In this document: in pieces, positions 1 to 7,051 of the stretch
Numbering within the stretch: position 1 is the stretch's first letter
How the letters are laid out: the number at the start of each line of letters is the position of its first letter
IMG/VR virus record: IMGVR_UViG_3300047380_000402
Coordinates: 1-30,117 of that record
Length of the DNA: 30,117 nucleotides
Source: a virus
Reading direction: 5' to 3' (one strand)
Notes under the pieces: generated by a model
The model's database searches: none
What the model was told of the DNA's origin: nothing
The model's input: the letters and a program-made list of their open reading frames with translations, nothing else
Made by a program: the position numbers and the translations under genes

Positions 1-1385
1 TAACAAGACCTCATTGTTCTAAATGTAGTCTTTTTGTTTTTATACAAACTGTTCCAATTATCAGAACCATCTTCGTCTATAATATCAGAATATACTTCTA
101 CTGTTTCAATATCATATTCTTTAATATATTTTGGATTACTTAATTCACTATCTGGTAAAAACATATAATCATGTCTGAAACTAGACCATGCTTTAAAATT
201 CCATATTACTTCTACCTCATCATAAAAATCTTCAAGTGTACTACCAGGCATAGCTAAAATTAATTCTAATGCTGGTACTGGAAACCCCTCTTCTCTACAT
301 CTTTTTTCAATATGCCTACTTAATTCTAATTTATCTTTACATGATAAGTCTTTTCTTTTAGATACTTTCATAGCTTCTTCACTAATAGATTGTATTGAAA
401 CTGTTGGCACTACCGATACATACTGTGTATCTCCCCACATATCGGTACCTCCCTCGGACTTACTATGTTTTTCTGGTCCTGCACCAACAATTTCAAACCA
501 TTTATCTATCAATCGTTTTCGCCTTTCTAAACTTGGCGACTTCATTGTAGAAATATCTGTTAAATTAAAATTCTTACCCCACGCATAGGCGAATATATCT
601 AAATCTCTTTGTTCAAAGGCACCAAAGTTTGCGTCTGTTAAGTATGCGTCTCTATAACCTGCCTTTTTAATCCAGTCTATATCTCTTTTGACTAACTCAA
701 TATCTTTCTTAATAATCTTTGTATCTGTGCCACCACCCCATTCACAATATACACATTTGTAAGGACAACCTCTGGTCGTTTCTAATATCATAAAGGGTTC
801 CATTTTATTTGCTTTAGCGTAATCTAAAGTTTTTTTGAGGTACTCATGGTGTTCTTCGTAAATAGAAGCGTCTGTATTAATATTATGTTTTGTTGCCTTT
901 AGACTTCTCATCTCCCAACTAATATCTTCTACAACAGGTTTACCATCATTTTCAAACCAACTATTGATTAAATCTTCCATGTATGGTTCGCCAGGTTTTG
1001 TAGGTTGACAAATAAAATCGTATATTCTTTTTCTTTCTTCTAATAATTCATTTTCATAAAGGCCAATGTGGGGTCCGCCAACAACTGTGATTGTTTTGGG
1101 ATTTTGTTGTTTGCAATATTCAGCAAGGCTGTCAATAATAGGAAAATTCCAGCTATAAGAACTAAACATAACAATATCTGGTTTATTTGTTTTACTAATG
1201 TCTTCATATAATTCCTCAATCGTTGTATATTTGTTAAATTTAAATGGCGCTTCTATCCAATTCACGCTTGCCTTATACCTACCAACTAGGTTATAATGGC
1301 TTTGTACCATCAGATAGGTCATATTATTAGCTAATGACCAATCAGCGTGTGGTGGATTAACGAAGGCTATGTTTAATTTTTTCAT
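1..1385 (-). CDS. B12-binding-type radical SAM protein, C-terminus cut by window edge
   Basis: The first 461 codons are present; the last two bases of the window (TA on the coding strand) could begin either a stop or a Tyr codon. Residues about 1-145 look like the Rossmann-type cobalamin-binding domain of class B radical SAM proteins, with the stretches PDIVMFSSYSWN (69-80) and ITVVGGPH (99-106). The radical SAM core follows with CPYKCVYC (C207, C211, C214), which binds the 4Fe-4S cluster that cleaves S-adenosylmethionine. Such enzymes methylate or rearrange unactivated carbons, but the substrate cannot be read from sequence. The ATG at 1385 lies inside the end of the upstream radical SAM gene (29 nt overlap) with no clear Shine-Dalgarno site, suggesting translational coupling. 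It is absent from ordinary long-ORF listings only because it runs off the window. Family assignment is firm; dependence on cobalamin is inferred from the N-terminal domain. Confidence 0.88.
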   Translation of the reverse strand, partial: MKKLNIAFVNPPHADWSLANNMTYLMVQSHYNLVGRYKASVNWIEAPFKFNKYTTIEELYEDISKTNKPDIVMFSSYSWNFPIIDSLAEYCKQQNPKTITVVGGPHIGLYENELLEERKRIYDFICQPTKPGEPYMEDLINSWFENDGKPVVEDISWEMRSLKATKHNINTDASIYEEHHEYLKKTLDYAKANKMEPFMILETTRGCPYKCVYCEWGGGTDTKIIKKDIELVKRDIDWIKKAGYRDAYLTDANFGAFEQRDLDIFAYAWGKNFNLTDISTMKSPSLERRKRLIDKWFEIVGAGPEKHSKSEGGTDMWGDTQYVSVVPTVSIQSISEEAMKVSKRKDLSCKDKLELSRHIEKRCREEGFPVPALELILAMPGSTLEDFYDEVEVIWNFKAWSSFRHDYMFLPDSELSNPKYIKEYDIETVEVYSDIIDEDGSDNWNSLYKNKKTTFRTMRSC

Positions 1386-2388
1386 CACTATATTTGAATG
1401 CCAATCTGAAAGCGCAATCAGGTAAATCGTCTTCTAAATGTTTAAAATCTGATTTGATGAAACAAGACATTGGACATCTTTTGAAATAATCACATTCAAA
1501 ACAATTATATTTGTTTACCCAATTCTCCATTATCTTTGTACCACCCAAATCTTCGGTGTTGTATTCTTTTAATAAAACTGAACCTGAACAACCTGTAGGT
1601 ATCGTACCGTCTGGCATAATTGTTAGACTGTTACCTCTCGTACATGTCATTTTATTTTCTGACTTACCATTTGTAAAATGTTCTATATTTCTACACTTGG
1701 GATACTTGTCAATTAATATTTTATAAAAGGCTAAAACTTCACTCTCTCTTGGCATAATCGCCAAGTCTGATTTTTTACCTGTACTAGGTAATAAATGGTC
1801 CCAATCTACTGGAAATAAACTGTAAAGGTAATCAAAGTATTCATCACCATGTTTTATTGCTTTGATGTTTTGATATGTTTGTACACATGATACCATTCTA
1901 ATTCTGTCTTTAAATCTTTCGACATTTTGTTTGAATAGTGTACTATTATATGAATTGAAACGGCCGTGTGGGTCGTAAGATATAGATATCTTTAAATCGT
2001 TTGCGTCTAAAAATTCTCTGACTAAATGGTGATTTTCAAATACTAGATTACTGACAAAGTTAAAAATAACATTTTTTTCTGGCTTAACTTTATTTCGTAT
2101 TAACTTAATAAACTTGGTGTATATTGGTATATAATTTTGTTGCAACCAATAATCGGAAAACAATTCACCACCCATGATATGAACAGAAAAATCTGTCGAC
2201 CTGGTATTATTATTAATGTAGTGTGATATTGTTTGAGCTTTGTCTAGTATTTCTTTTCTTGAACTACCAACAATACTGTTATGGTCTTGTGGGCAAAAAA
2301 TACAATTTAAATTGCAATGTTCAAAGAGACAGGTTACTATCTCGCAATAATCAACAACCTTGTTGTCAATGACATCATAAAATGACAC
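1357..2388 (-). CDS. Radical SAM/SPASM protein
   Basis: A 343-residue radical SAM enzyme. The cluster motif CNLNCIFC (C25, C29, C32) is near the N-terminus, followed by a glycine-rich SAM-site motif MGGE (72-75). The C-terminal part is a SPASM domain: C249 and C267 flank a MPDGT stretch, then C296-x2-C299-x5-C305-x3-C309 and C325. This is the standard ligand set for two auxiliary 4Fe-4S clusters. SPASM enzymes typically modify peptides or proteins (sactipeptide and ranthipeptide maturases, anaerobic sulfatase-maturing enzymes). The start codon is GTG at 2388, supported by GAGGAA about 7 nt upstream. It lies 13 nt after the 374-residue gene and overlaps the B12-type radical SAM gene downstream. 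Together with the CHxS-tailed gene four positions upstream, this looks like a peptide-modification cassette. The enzyme class is certain, the substrate unknown. Confidence 0.92.
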   Translation of the reverse strand: MSFYDVIDNKVVDYCEIVTCLFEHCNLNCIFCPQDHNSIVGSSRKEILDKAQTISHYINNNTRSTDFSVHIMGGELFSDYWLQQNYIPIYTKFIKLIRNKVKPEKNVIFNFVSNLVFENHHLVREFLDANDLKISISYDPHGRFNSYNSTLFKQNVERFKDRIRMVSCVQTYQNIKAIKHGDEYFDYLYSLFPVDWDHLLPSTGKKSDLAIMPRESEVLAFYKILIDKYPKCRNIEHFTNGKSENKMTCTRGNSLTIMPDGTIPTGCSGSVLLKEYNTEDLGGTKIMENWVNKYNCFECDYFKRCPMSCFIKSDFKHLEDDLPDCAFRLAFKYSDEKIKHSLR

Positions 2389-2401
2389 AAATATTTCCTC
2401 A

Positions 2402-3526
2402 TTATGTTATAGAGTATTTACCCAAAAATGCATTGTCTGACTTATTAGACAATATAGCACCTACAAAATAATGATTTACAGTTTCTAAATCTATTGAAGA
2501 AAAAGAACCTGATTGATTAGCATATGCAGCTTCATCATCTATAAGTGTAGTCAGTAAAGCGTCTGTAAATTCTCCGTTGGCAATTGCTATTTTATCTAAT
2601 TTATCACTTTCTGATAGTGAAGTAAATTCAGCAAATGCGTCCTCAGCTTTGTCTGCGAAAGCTTTTAAGTTTGTTATATCTGTTGAAGTAATATTATCAA
2701 AGTTAATGTTTTTACCAGATGAAGCATAATTCATATATGGATACATCCAATATCTACGATTATTAAATAACTCACCGTATGTCGTTGTATCATCTTCTAT
2801 TTCTCTAGCATTCTCAAATGTATATGTTTTTGCTAGACTTAAACTTGCTGGTAAACTTGAAGTTGTTAAATGTGTATAGAATATTTCTTTTAATTCTAAC
2901 AAGAACTTTTCTAAATCTTTCTTGTATAGTTTTTTAAGTTGGCCTTTTAATTCATCTTTATAAGTACCATCTTTTAGATATGTTGCTAATAGATATTCAA
3001 CTGGTAAATGGTCTTTATTAATTACTAACCAATTCGCTCTATCTTCTTCAATAGGTGCCGAAATGGCCGCCCACTCATCATCAAAGTTATCTTGTTCGAT
3101 TGTAAATGCAATATTTGTATTTGTAGTATTTCTTGAATATCTACCTTTTGCAAAAACTTCATATCTATATACATGACTTTCTAATAATGCTTTACAAGTA
3201 TCTTTATCTGGATTTGCCAATACATATTTCATGTAAGCAATCCATACTGAAACTAAACTTTCGTTGTCACAATATACAACAACTTGTTTGCCTGTAGCAG
3301 TAGTCTTATCGTTCAACTGTTTAAAAAAGTTATACCAGTTTGAGAAATTTTTACCTGGACCTATAACATCTACGATACTAGAACCACATGCCATAAGAGC
3401 ACCTGGAAACATGTCGATATGTTGACTTGCTTTGACACCATTTGTACTAGAGATTACTACTCTATCTCTAAATGTATCAATGATACTATCACTAGCTAGA
3501 TATACCTTTTTAAATAGATAAAACAT
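2402..3526 (-). CDS. Protein of unknown function in the radical SAM cassette
   Basis: This is a 374-residue soluble, acidic protein that I do not recognise. The N-terminal part (about 1-110) alternates strands and helices and includes QVVVYCDNESLVSVWIAYM, loosely like the Asp/Ser-containing strand of DUF1835-type domains; I would not rely on that. The middle (about 190-240) is Lys/Leu rich and helical, and the C-terminal third has many Ala/Asp/Ser residues. No signal peptide or membrane segment is visible. Its ATG directly follows the TAA of the 224-residue gene and it ends 13 nt before the SPASM radical SAM gene, so it is co-transcribed with them. The position suggests a partner such as a scaffold, leader-recognition protein or second modifying enzyme, but nothing in the sequence proves it. 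Confidence 0.75.
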   Translation of the reverse strand: MFYLFKKVYLASDSIIDTFRDRVVISSTNGVKASQHIDMFPGALMACGSSIVDVIGPGKNFSNWYNFFKQLNDKTTATGKQVVVYCDNESLVSVWIAYMKYVLANPDKDTCKALLESHVYRYEVFAKGRYSRNTTNTNIAFTIEQDNFDDEWAAISAPIEEDRANWLVINKDHLPVEYLLATYLKDGTYKDELKGQLKKLYKKDLEKFLLELKEIFYTHLTTSSLPASLSLAKTYTFENAREIEDDTTTYGELFNNRRYWMYPYMNYASSGKNINFDNITSTDITNLKAFADKAEDAFAEFTSLSESDKLDKIAIANGEFTDALLTTLIDDEAAYANQSGSFSSIDLETVNHYFVGAILSNKSDNAFLGKYSIT

Positions 3527-4201
3527 TTACTTTCCTAATTCGTTATTTCTAGCAGTCATATAATCTTTATGTCTGCCGGCAACCGTTTCTCTTGTTAATA
3601 AAAACATTGGGTTGTTTGCATTTGCCCAATATGAATACATATTCTTTCCTCTAAACATATATTCATTAAAGTATTTAGTATAGAATTTCAAGTCATCTTT
3701 CTTAACATGCTTGTAAAACTCGAAAAATCTAGTATTCTTTAATACACTAATAAAATTAACACCCTCTAATTCGTCTGTATCATCATGTGTAAAACCCTCT
3801 GCATATTCTTTGAACTTTGGTTCATTTATTGTATGCATATTGTATAATGATAAACTGTCTAGTTTACTTGTCCATGTTTTAACAATATCTAAATTTTCAC
3901 TAATAAACTTTTGTACCTCTGGACCAAAGTCATCAATTGTCTTAAACTGCAACAATACATCAATAGCCTGTTCTTCTAATTCTTTGCAACATAATAAAGA
4001 TGTAGAATGAAAATAGTCTTTTAATAATGACATGTCCATATTCTTTAAATCACAAGGTAAATCTAAATTACTTAAATAAGTTAATAGTTTTTCACCTTTT
4101 AAATCTGACTTATCATAATCAATTAAAAATTCTACATTCTCGTCTGTAAAATGTTTCTTTAAATCGTCAATTGCTATTGGCGCTTTAGTTTCAATAATCA
4201 T
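3527..4201 (-). CDS. Protein of unknown function following the CHxS-tailed protein
   Basis: A 224-residue, mostly helical, charged protein without a recognisable domain. It contains an adjacent Cys pair (LLCCKELEE, around residue 70) and is rich in Phe, Tyr, Lys and Asp. No transmembrane segment or signal peptide is apparent. The start is fixed by a TAATG overlap: the A of its ATG is the last base of the stop codon of the 140-residue gene, so the two are translationally coupled. Its own TAA abuts the ATG of the 374-residue gene. Tight coupling to the candidate substrate protein suggests a dedicated binding or processing partner. This is inferred from gene order only; an unrelated late protein cannot be excluded. 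Confidence 0.75.
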   Translation of the reverse strand: MIIETKAPIAIDDLKKHFTDENVEFLIDYDKSDLKGEKLLTYLSNLDLPCDLKNMDMSLLKDYFHSTSLLCCKELEEQAIDVLLQFKTIDDFGPEVQKFISENLDIVKTWTSKLDSLSLYNMHTINEPKFKEYAEGFTHDDTDELEGVNFISVLKNTRFFEFYKHVKKDDLKFYTKYFNEYMFRGKNMYSYWANANNPMFLLTRETVAGRHKDYMTARNNELGK

Positions 4202-4623
4202 TATCTTCTACCTCTACTTCCATGACAAGATGAGTGACAACTTGCGTGGCATACATCAATCGTATCTGTGACCACATTATTTGCCTTACTACTATATTCT
4301 GTGGCAATTCTGCCAAAATATGTTTCTAAATTACCATCATCAACAGTATCACCCGTTTCGACATCTGCACCAGAAATTGATGATAATGTCTGTCTTACAC
4401 TTGTTCGTAAGTGTGCAATTTGTGTTGAATTAAATACAACGCCGGCAGTTGGTCTTGAACCTGTATTTCCGCCACCACCTGTGACATTTAAAACTGCATT
4501 TTGTTTTCTAACATTTGTGTATAGTGCTGTCTCGGTTTCTAAAACTGTTCTAATATCATCAGCTTCAATTATATCACCACTCTCAGCTATATCTACACCT
4601 GTTATTCCTATTGTGACTGCCAT
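4201..4623 (-). CDS. Protein with C-terminal CHxS triple repeat, candidate modified peptide or virion protein
   Basis: A 140-residue protein with two clearly different parts. Residues 1-120 are Cys-free, rich in Thr/Val/Gly/Asp, with a GGGG stretch (49-52) and the look of a small virion or leader-like domain. Residues 125-140 read CHASCHSSCHGSRGRR: three consecutive CHxS units and a basic end. All three Cys (125, 129, 133) are there. A precursor with a long leader and a short Cys/Ser-rich core next to SPASM and B12-type radical SAM genes is the arrangement expected of a RiPP-like system; alternatively the tail is a metal-binding tip of a structural protein. Start ATG 4623 has AAAGG 9 nt upstream, preceded by a CATAAATA late box. 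It is coupled to the next gene by TAATG. The reading frame is certain; the role is inferred. Confidence 0.82.
   Translation of the reverse strand: MAVTIGITGVDIAESGDIIEADDIRTVLETETALYTNVRKQNAVLNVTGGGGNTGSRPTAGVVFNSTQIAHLRTSVRQTLSSISGADVETGDTVDDGNLETYFGRIATEYSSKANNVVTDTIDVCHASCHSSCHGSRGRR
4204..4251 (-). other. CHxS-CHxS-CHGS-RGRR C-terminal tail (candidate core peptide)
   Basis: Codons 125-140 of the 140-residue protein encode three tandem 4-residue units with Cys, His and Ser in fixed positions (CHAS, CHSS, CHGS), followed by RGRR. It is the only Cys-containing segment of the protein. The regular spacing suits thioether or other crosslinks between Cys and neighbouring residues, or metal coordination by Cys/His. 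What is seen is the repeat; modification is inference. Confidence 0.7.
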
Positions 4624-4639
4624 AAATTTACCTTTATAC

Positions 4640-4647
4640 TATTTATG
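4640..4647 (-). promoter_or_regulatory. Putative late promoter box CATAAATA upstream of the CHxS cassette
   Basis: One mismatch from the T4-type late box TATAAATA, in the short gap between the glycine-rich adhesin and the 140-residue gene, 16 nt before the ATG. It would give the CHxS/radical SAM cassette its own late transcript. Confidence 0.5.
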
Positions 4648-5569
4648 ATACAAATAAAAATCTGTATCTTATTTCTCCTGCTCCGCCTATTCCACCTGAA
4701 GTAGTGTGTTGAGCACCTCCGCCACCGCCTCCAGAACCTCTTGTACCATCTCCACCTGAAGATGAACTTGCTACGCCACCTATTCCACCACTCACGGCCG
4801 AACCATATGAACTAGCACCTGCGCCACCAGTTATTGTACAGTTATCACTACCACAATTTCCTGGATTTACACCTGCACTACCTGAACCATGGTCATTAAA
4901 TGTTGAAGTAGGTCCGTTTACAAACGAACTTACAATACTACTTGAAGCACCTGTTGTATCAACAAATGTACCACTTGTTAATGGTGTTCCTGAAATCGTT
5001 GCTGTTCCACCTGAACTTGCTGTGTTTGTTCGAAGAGGACCTGAAACTGCTCCTCCTGTACCTGAACCACCAACACCACCTGTTAATGTAAACAAAGCAC
5101 CTGTTGATGAACCTGAAGCTGTAGTTGAACCACCGTTTCCAGCAGTTGTATTATATCCGCTACCTGAACCAGCAGTACCAGCAGAACCTACAACAAATGT
5201 CATTGTTTCTCCGGCAGATACATTGAAAGCTTTATCAGAAATATAACCACCTGAACCACCGCCAGCGCCTGCACTTTCTCCGCCACCTCTGTCATACTCG
5301 GCACCCATAACTCCACCAGAACCACCACCAACAGCAGCGATTATGTGAATTGTATTAGCACCAGATGGTACAGTTGTTGTAGTTGTACCTGCAAAGGTTA
5401 AATTTTGTTGACCTAGAATAGTTGATTCCAACGCATAGTTAGAAGTAGGCATTTCAGTAAAAGGTAAGTTATTTACACCCCAAACTATACCTGCATTAAC
5501 AACATCTGTGACCAAGTCTTCAAACCTGTCAACTATACCTTGTGTACTAACTGGATTCGATATTGCCAT
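4643..5569 (-). CDS. Glycine-rich tail fibre adhesin
   Basis: A 308-residue protein. Residues about 1-60 form an attachment segment, then a strand pair (LTFAGTTTTTVPSGANTIHI) opens a long glycine-rich region with many GGGSGG, GGVGGSG and GGGGGG blocks, ending in a hydrophobic YRFLFVS. This is the composition of phage glycine-rich adhesins, in which polyglycine-helix sandwiches expose variable host-binding loops (the T4-like gp38-type adhesins are the characterised example). It probably sits at a fibre tip and contacts the host receptor. The ATG at 5569 lies inside the end of the SPASM radical SAM gene (23 nt overlap) with AAGG upstream, so it is translated together with that enzyme. A TATAAATA inside the upstream gene could give extra late transcription. 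Adhesin class likely; fibre partner unknown. Confidence 0.8.
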   Translation of the reverse strand: MAISNPVSTQGIVDRFEDLVTDVVNAGIVWGVNNLPFTEMPTSNYALESTILGQQNLTFAGTTTTTVPSGANTIHIIAAVGGGSGGVMGAEYDRGGGESAGAGGGSGGYISDKAFNVSAGETMTFVVGSAGTAGSGSGYNTTAGNGGSTTASGSSTGALFTLTGGVGGSGTGGAVSGPLRTNTASSGGTATISGTPLTSGTFVDTTGASSSIVSSFVNGPTSTFNDHGSGSAGVNPGNCGSDNCTITGGAGASSYGSAVSGGIGGVASSSSGGDGTRGSGGGGGGAQHTTSGGIGGAGEIRYRFLFVS

Positions 5570-6584
5570 ATTTTTCTGCCTTTAATTCCTTCATTAAGCT
5601 CTTTGGAGCACCACAAATATCGCCTTGCCATGATAGTTGGTGACAATCACCACCACAAAATTCAAATACAGGACACTCGAAACATATTGGATTTCGTGCC
5701 CTCTCACAAGCAATATTCTCTATTCTTTGTGGACTATTTATAAGAGATTTTATATCTTGTATTATATTACCAAACTGAAACTCTGGAGCTGCATTAGGAC
5801 AACCACTTAATGTTCCATCTGCATTAATTGTAAATATTTTTTGTTCACAATCTCTACAAAATGTACCACCCTTTAAAAAACCTGTTTCAAACTTGTCATA
5901 TATTACTTCTAGGAATTCATTTTCAAACCAGTCTCTAGTATTATATTCTTTAGATTGATGGTGCATTTTAAGAAACCATAAATCCTGTTCTATATTACTT
6001 GGAAAGATTTCAGGATGTAAATTTGCATTACCATTACCTGTTAATCTCTCAAATGATACCTCTTGAATACCTAGATTTTTTATCCACTTTAATAACTCAA
6101 TAGGTTCTATATTGATTGTATCTTTGGTTACTGATACAAATAGTTTTATTATAGTACCTCTTTCTATTAAATCTCTTACATTATTTTCCCATAAAATATA
6201 TTGTTTGTCATTTGCAAACCGTATTTTAGGATCCCAACTCGTTCCCATTCTATTATTAAGGGGACCAGAAATAAAATCGTAATGTTCTTGTTTAAGTTTA
6301 AATACTAAATTTGATGTGATACCGAATGATGAATGTTTCCACAAATCTTTACATTCTTCATATACTTTCGTCATATGCGAAACTGGTGCTAAGAAAGGTT
6401 CACCACCATGAAACTCAAAATGTGCTTGATGATTTTCGCCATGATATTCTCTAAATCTTTTAAACCAATCTATGGTCTTCTCTGGATTAAAATATATCTT
6501 TGCACCATTAATACCATTTGTAAAACAATGTTTACAATTCAACTGACATGTTTCAGTTGTCTTTACATAAAACATCCAATTCAT
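5547..6584 (-). CDS. Radical SAM/SPASM protein adjacent to the adhesin gene
   Basis: A 345-residue radical SAM enzyme. CQLNCKHC (C13, C17, C20) binds the SAM-cleaving cluster and FHGGEP (58-63) is the SAM-contacting motif. The C-terminus is a full SPASM domain: C243, C246, C262 around an INADGTLSGC stretch, then C301-x2-C304-x5-C310-x3-C314 and C324, ligands for auxiliary clusters. The layout matches the anaerobic sulfatase-maturing and peptide-modifying groups. It overlaps the cupin oxygenase stop by an ATGA junction upstream and the glycine-rich adhesin start by 23 nt downstream, so all three are translationally coupled. It differs clearly in sequence from the other SPASM protein of this window, so it is not a recent duplicate. 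Enzyme family certain; the adhesin is the obvious candidate substrate by position only. Confidence 0.92.
   Translation of the reverse strand: MNWMFYVKTTETCQLNCKHCFTNGINGAKIYFNPEKTIDWFKRFREYHGENHQAHFEFHGGEPFLAPVSHMTKVYEECKDLWKHSSFGITSNLVFKLKQEHYDFISGPLNNRMGTSWDPKIRFANDKQYILWENNVRDLIERGTIIKLFVSVTKDTINIEPIELLKWIKNLGIQEVSFERLTGNGNANLHPEIFPSNIEQDLWFLKMHHQSKEYNTRDWFENEFLEVIYDKFETGFLKGGTFCRDCEQKIFTINADGTLSGCPNAAPEFQFGNIIQDIKSLINSPQRIENIACERARNPICFECPVFEFCGGDCHQLSWQGDICGAPKSLMKELKAEKYGNIESS
5735..5742 (-). promoter_or_regulatory. Exact late box TATAAATA inside the radical SAM gene
   Basis: A perfect TATAAATA on the coding strand, 165 nt before the glycine-rich adhesin start. It could give extra late transcription of the adhesin, or be a chance match in AT-rich coding sequence. 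Confidence 0.3.
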
Positions 6585-7030
6585 CTATTAAACCCAACGC
6601 TCAACGCCCATGTATTTTTTTCACTATCAACCTCATGTTCAACACCGCTGTTAATAACATGTGATTGCCCGACTTGTATAAAAGTTTCGTATTTCATATC
6701 ATCAACCCATTGATAGATTTTTTTACTACCTTGTACGATATGTAGATATACATTTACATCATCACTATGTTTAGGAAAACTAAACTCACCTTTTAAGTTT
6801 GCAAAAAGATGAATACTGTTGATGTTTAAAAATGGAAAGTTAGCTACAATAGAAGCATTATCTTCTAGGCCTTCAACCTTGATACTATCTTGGTTTCGCC
6901 ATTGTTGTAACCATGAGGCAAAAGACATTTCATCTTTTACTCTAAAGTCTTTTCTGTCTTTAAGGAAAATTAATTGATTGTTTTCATAACGAGAATAATC
7001 TTCAACTTCACATTCTAATAATTTAATCAT
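6581..7030 (-). CDS. Cupin / JmjC-like 2OG-Fe(II) oxygenase-type protein
   Basis: A 149-residue single-domain cupin. Residues 80-146 give the double-stranded beta-helix pattern with a candidate iron triad: H88-S-D90 in FPKHSDDVNVYLHIVQG, and H132 in NSGVEHEVD. The stretch KKIYQW resembles the cosubstrate strand of JmjC-type hydroxylases. Such enzymes hydroxylate protein side chains or small molecules using Fe(II) and 2-oxoglutarate. The gene sits between the tail fibre and the SPASM radical SAM gene and ends with an ATGA overlap onto the latter, hinting at joint action on a fibre or adhesin protein. An AATAAATA box lies 8 nt before the ATG. Fold fairly secure; oxygenase activity likely but not proven, since small metal-binding cupins without oxygenase activity share this layout. 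Confidence 0.72.
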   Translation of the reverse strand: MIKLLECEVEDYSRYENNQLIFLKDRKDFRVKDEMSFASWLQQWRNQDSIKVEGLEDNASIVANFPFLNINSIHLFANLKGEFSFPKHSDDVNVYLHIVQGSKKIYQWVDDMKYETFIQVGQSHVINSGVEHEVDSEKNTWALSVGFNR

Positions 7031-7034
7031 ATCA

Positions 7035-7051
7035 CCTGTATTTATTACAGG
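7035..7051. other. Perfect inverted repeat spanning a late-box variant and a stop codon
   Basis: CCTGTA-TTTAT-TACAGG, a 6-bp perfect stem with a 5-nt loop. It covers the tail fibre stop codon and the AATAAATA box in front of the cupin gene. It could be a weak transcript-end hairpin or a regulator site; there is no T-run after it. Confidence 0.35.
7039..7046 (-). promoter_or_regulatory. Putative late box AATAAATA before the cupin gene
   Basis: One mismatch from TATAAATA, exactly 8 nt before the ATG at 7030, the same spacing as at gp25 and the DUF6580-like gene. A transcript from it would start almost at the initiation codon. Confidence 0.4.

Noticed and set aside
4204-4251. Overlapping CxxxCH motifs that could be read as variant heme c sites
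   Set aside because: The protein has no signal peptide and the phage shows no cytochrome maturation genes; heme attachment would need periplasmic export.
4268-4648. 126-codon plus-strand frame opposite the CHxS protein
   Set aside because: It is the antisense shadow of a well-supported coupled gene and has no ribosome site.
4700-5350. Repetitive-looking DNA resembling a tandem repeat array
   Set aside because: The repetition comes from Gly codons of the adhesin; no fixed repeat unit or CRISPR-like spacing is present.
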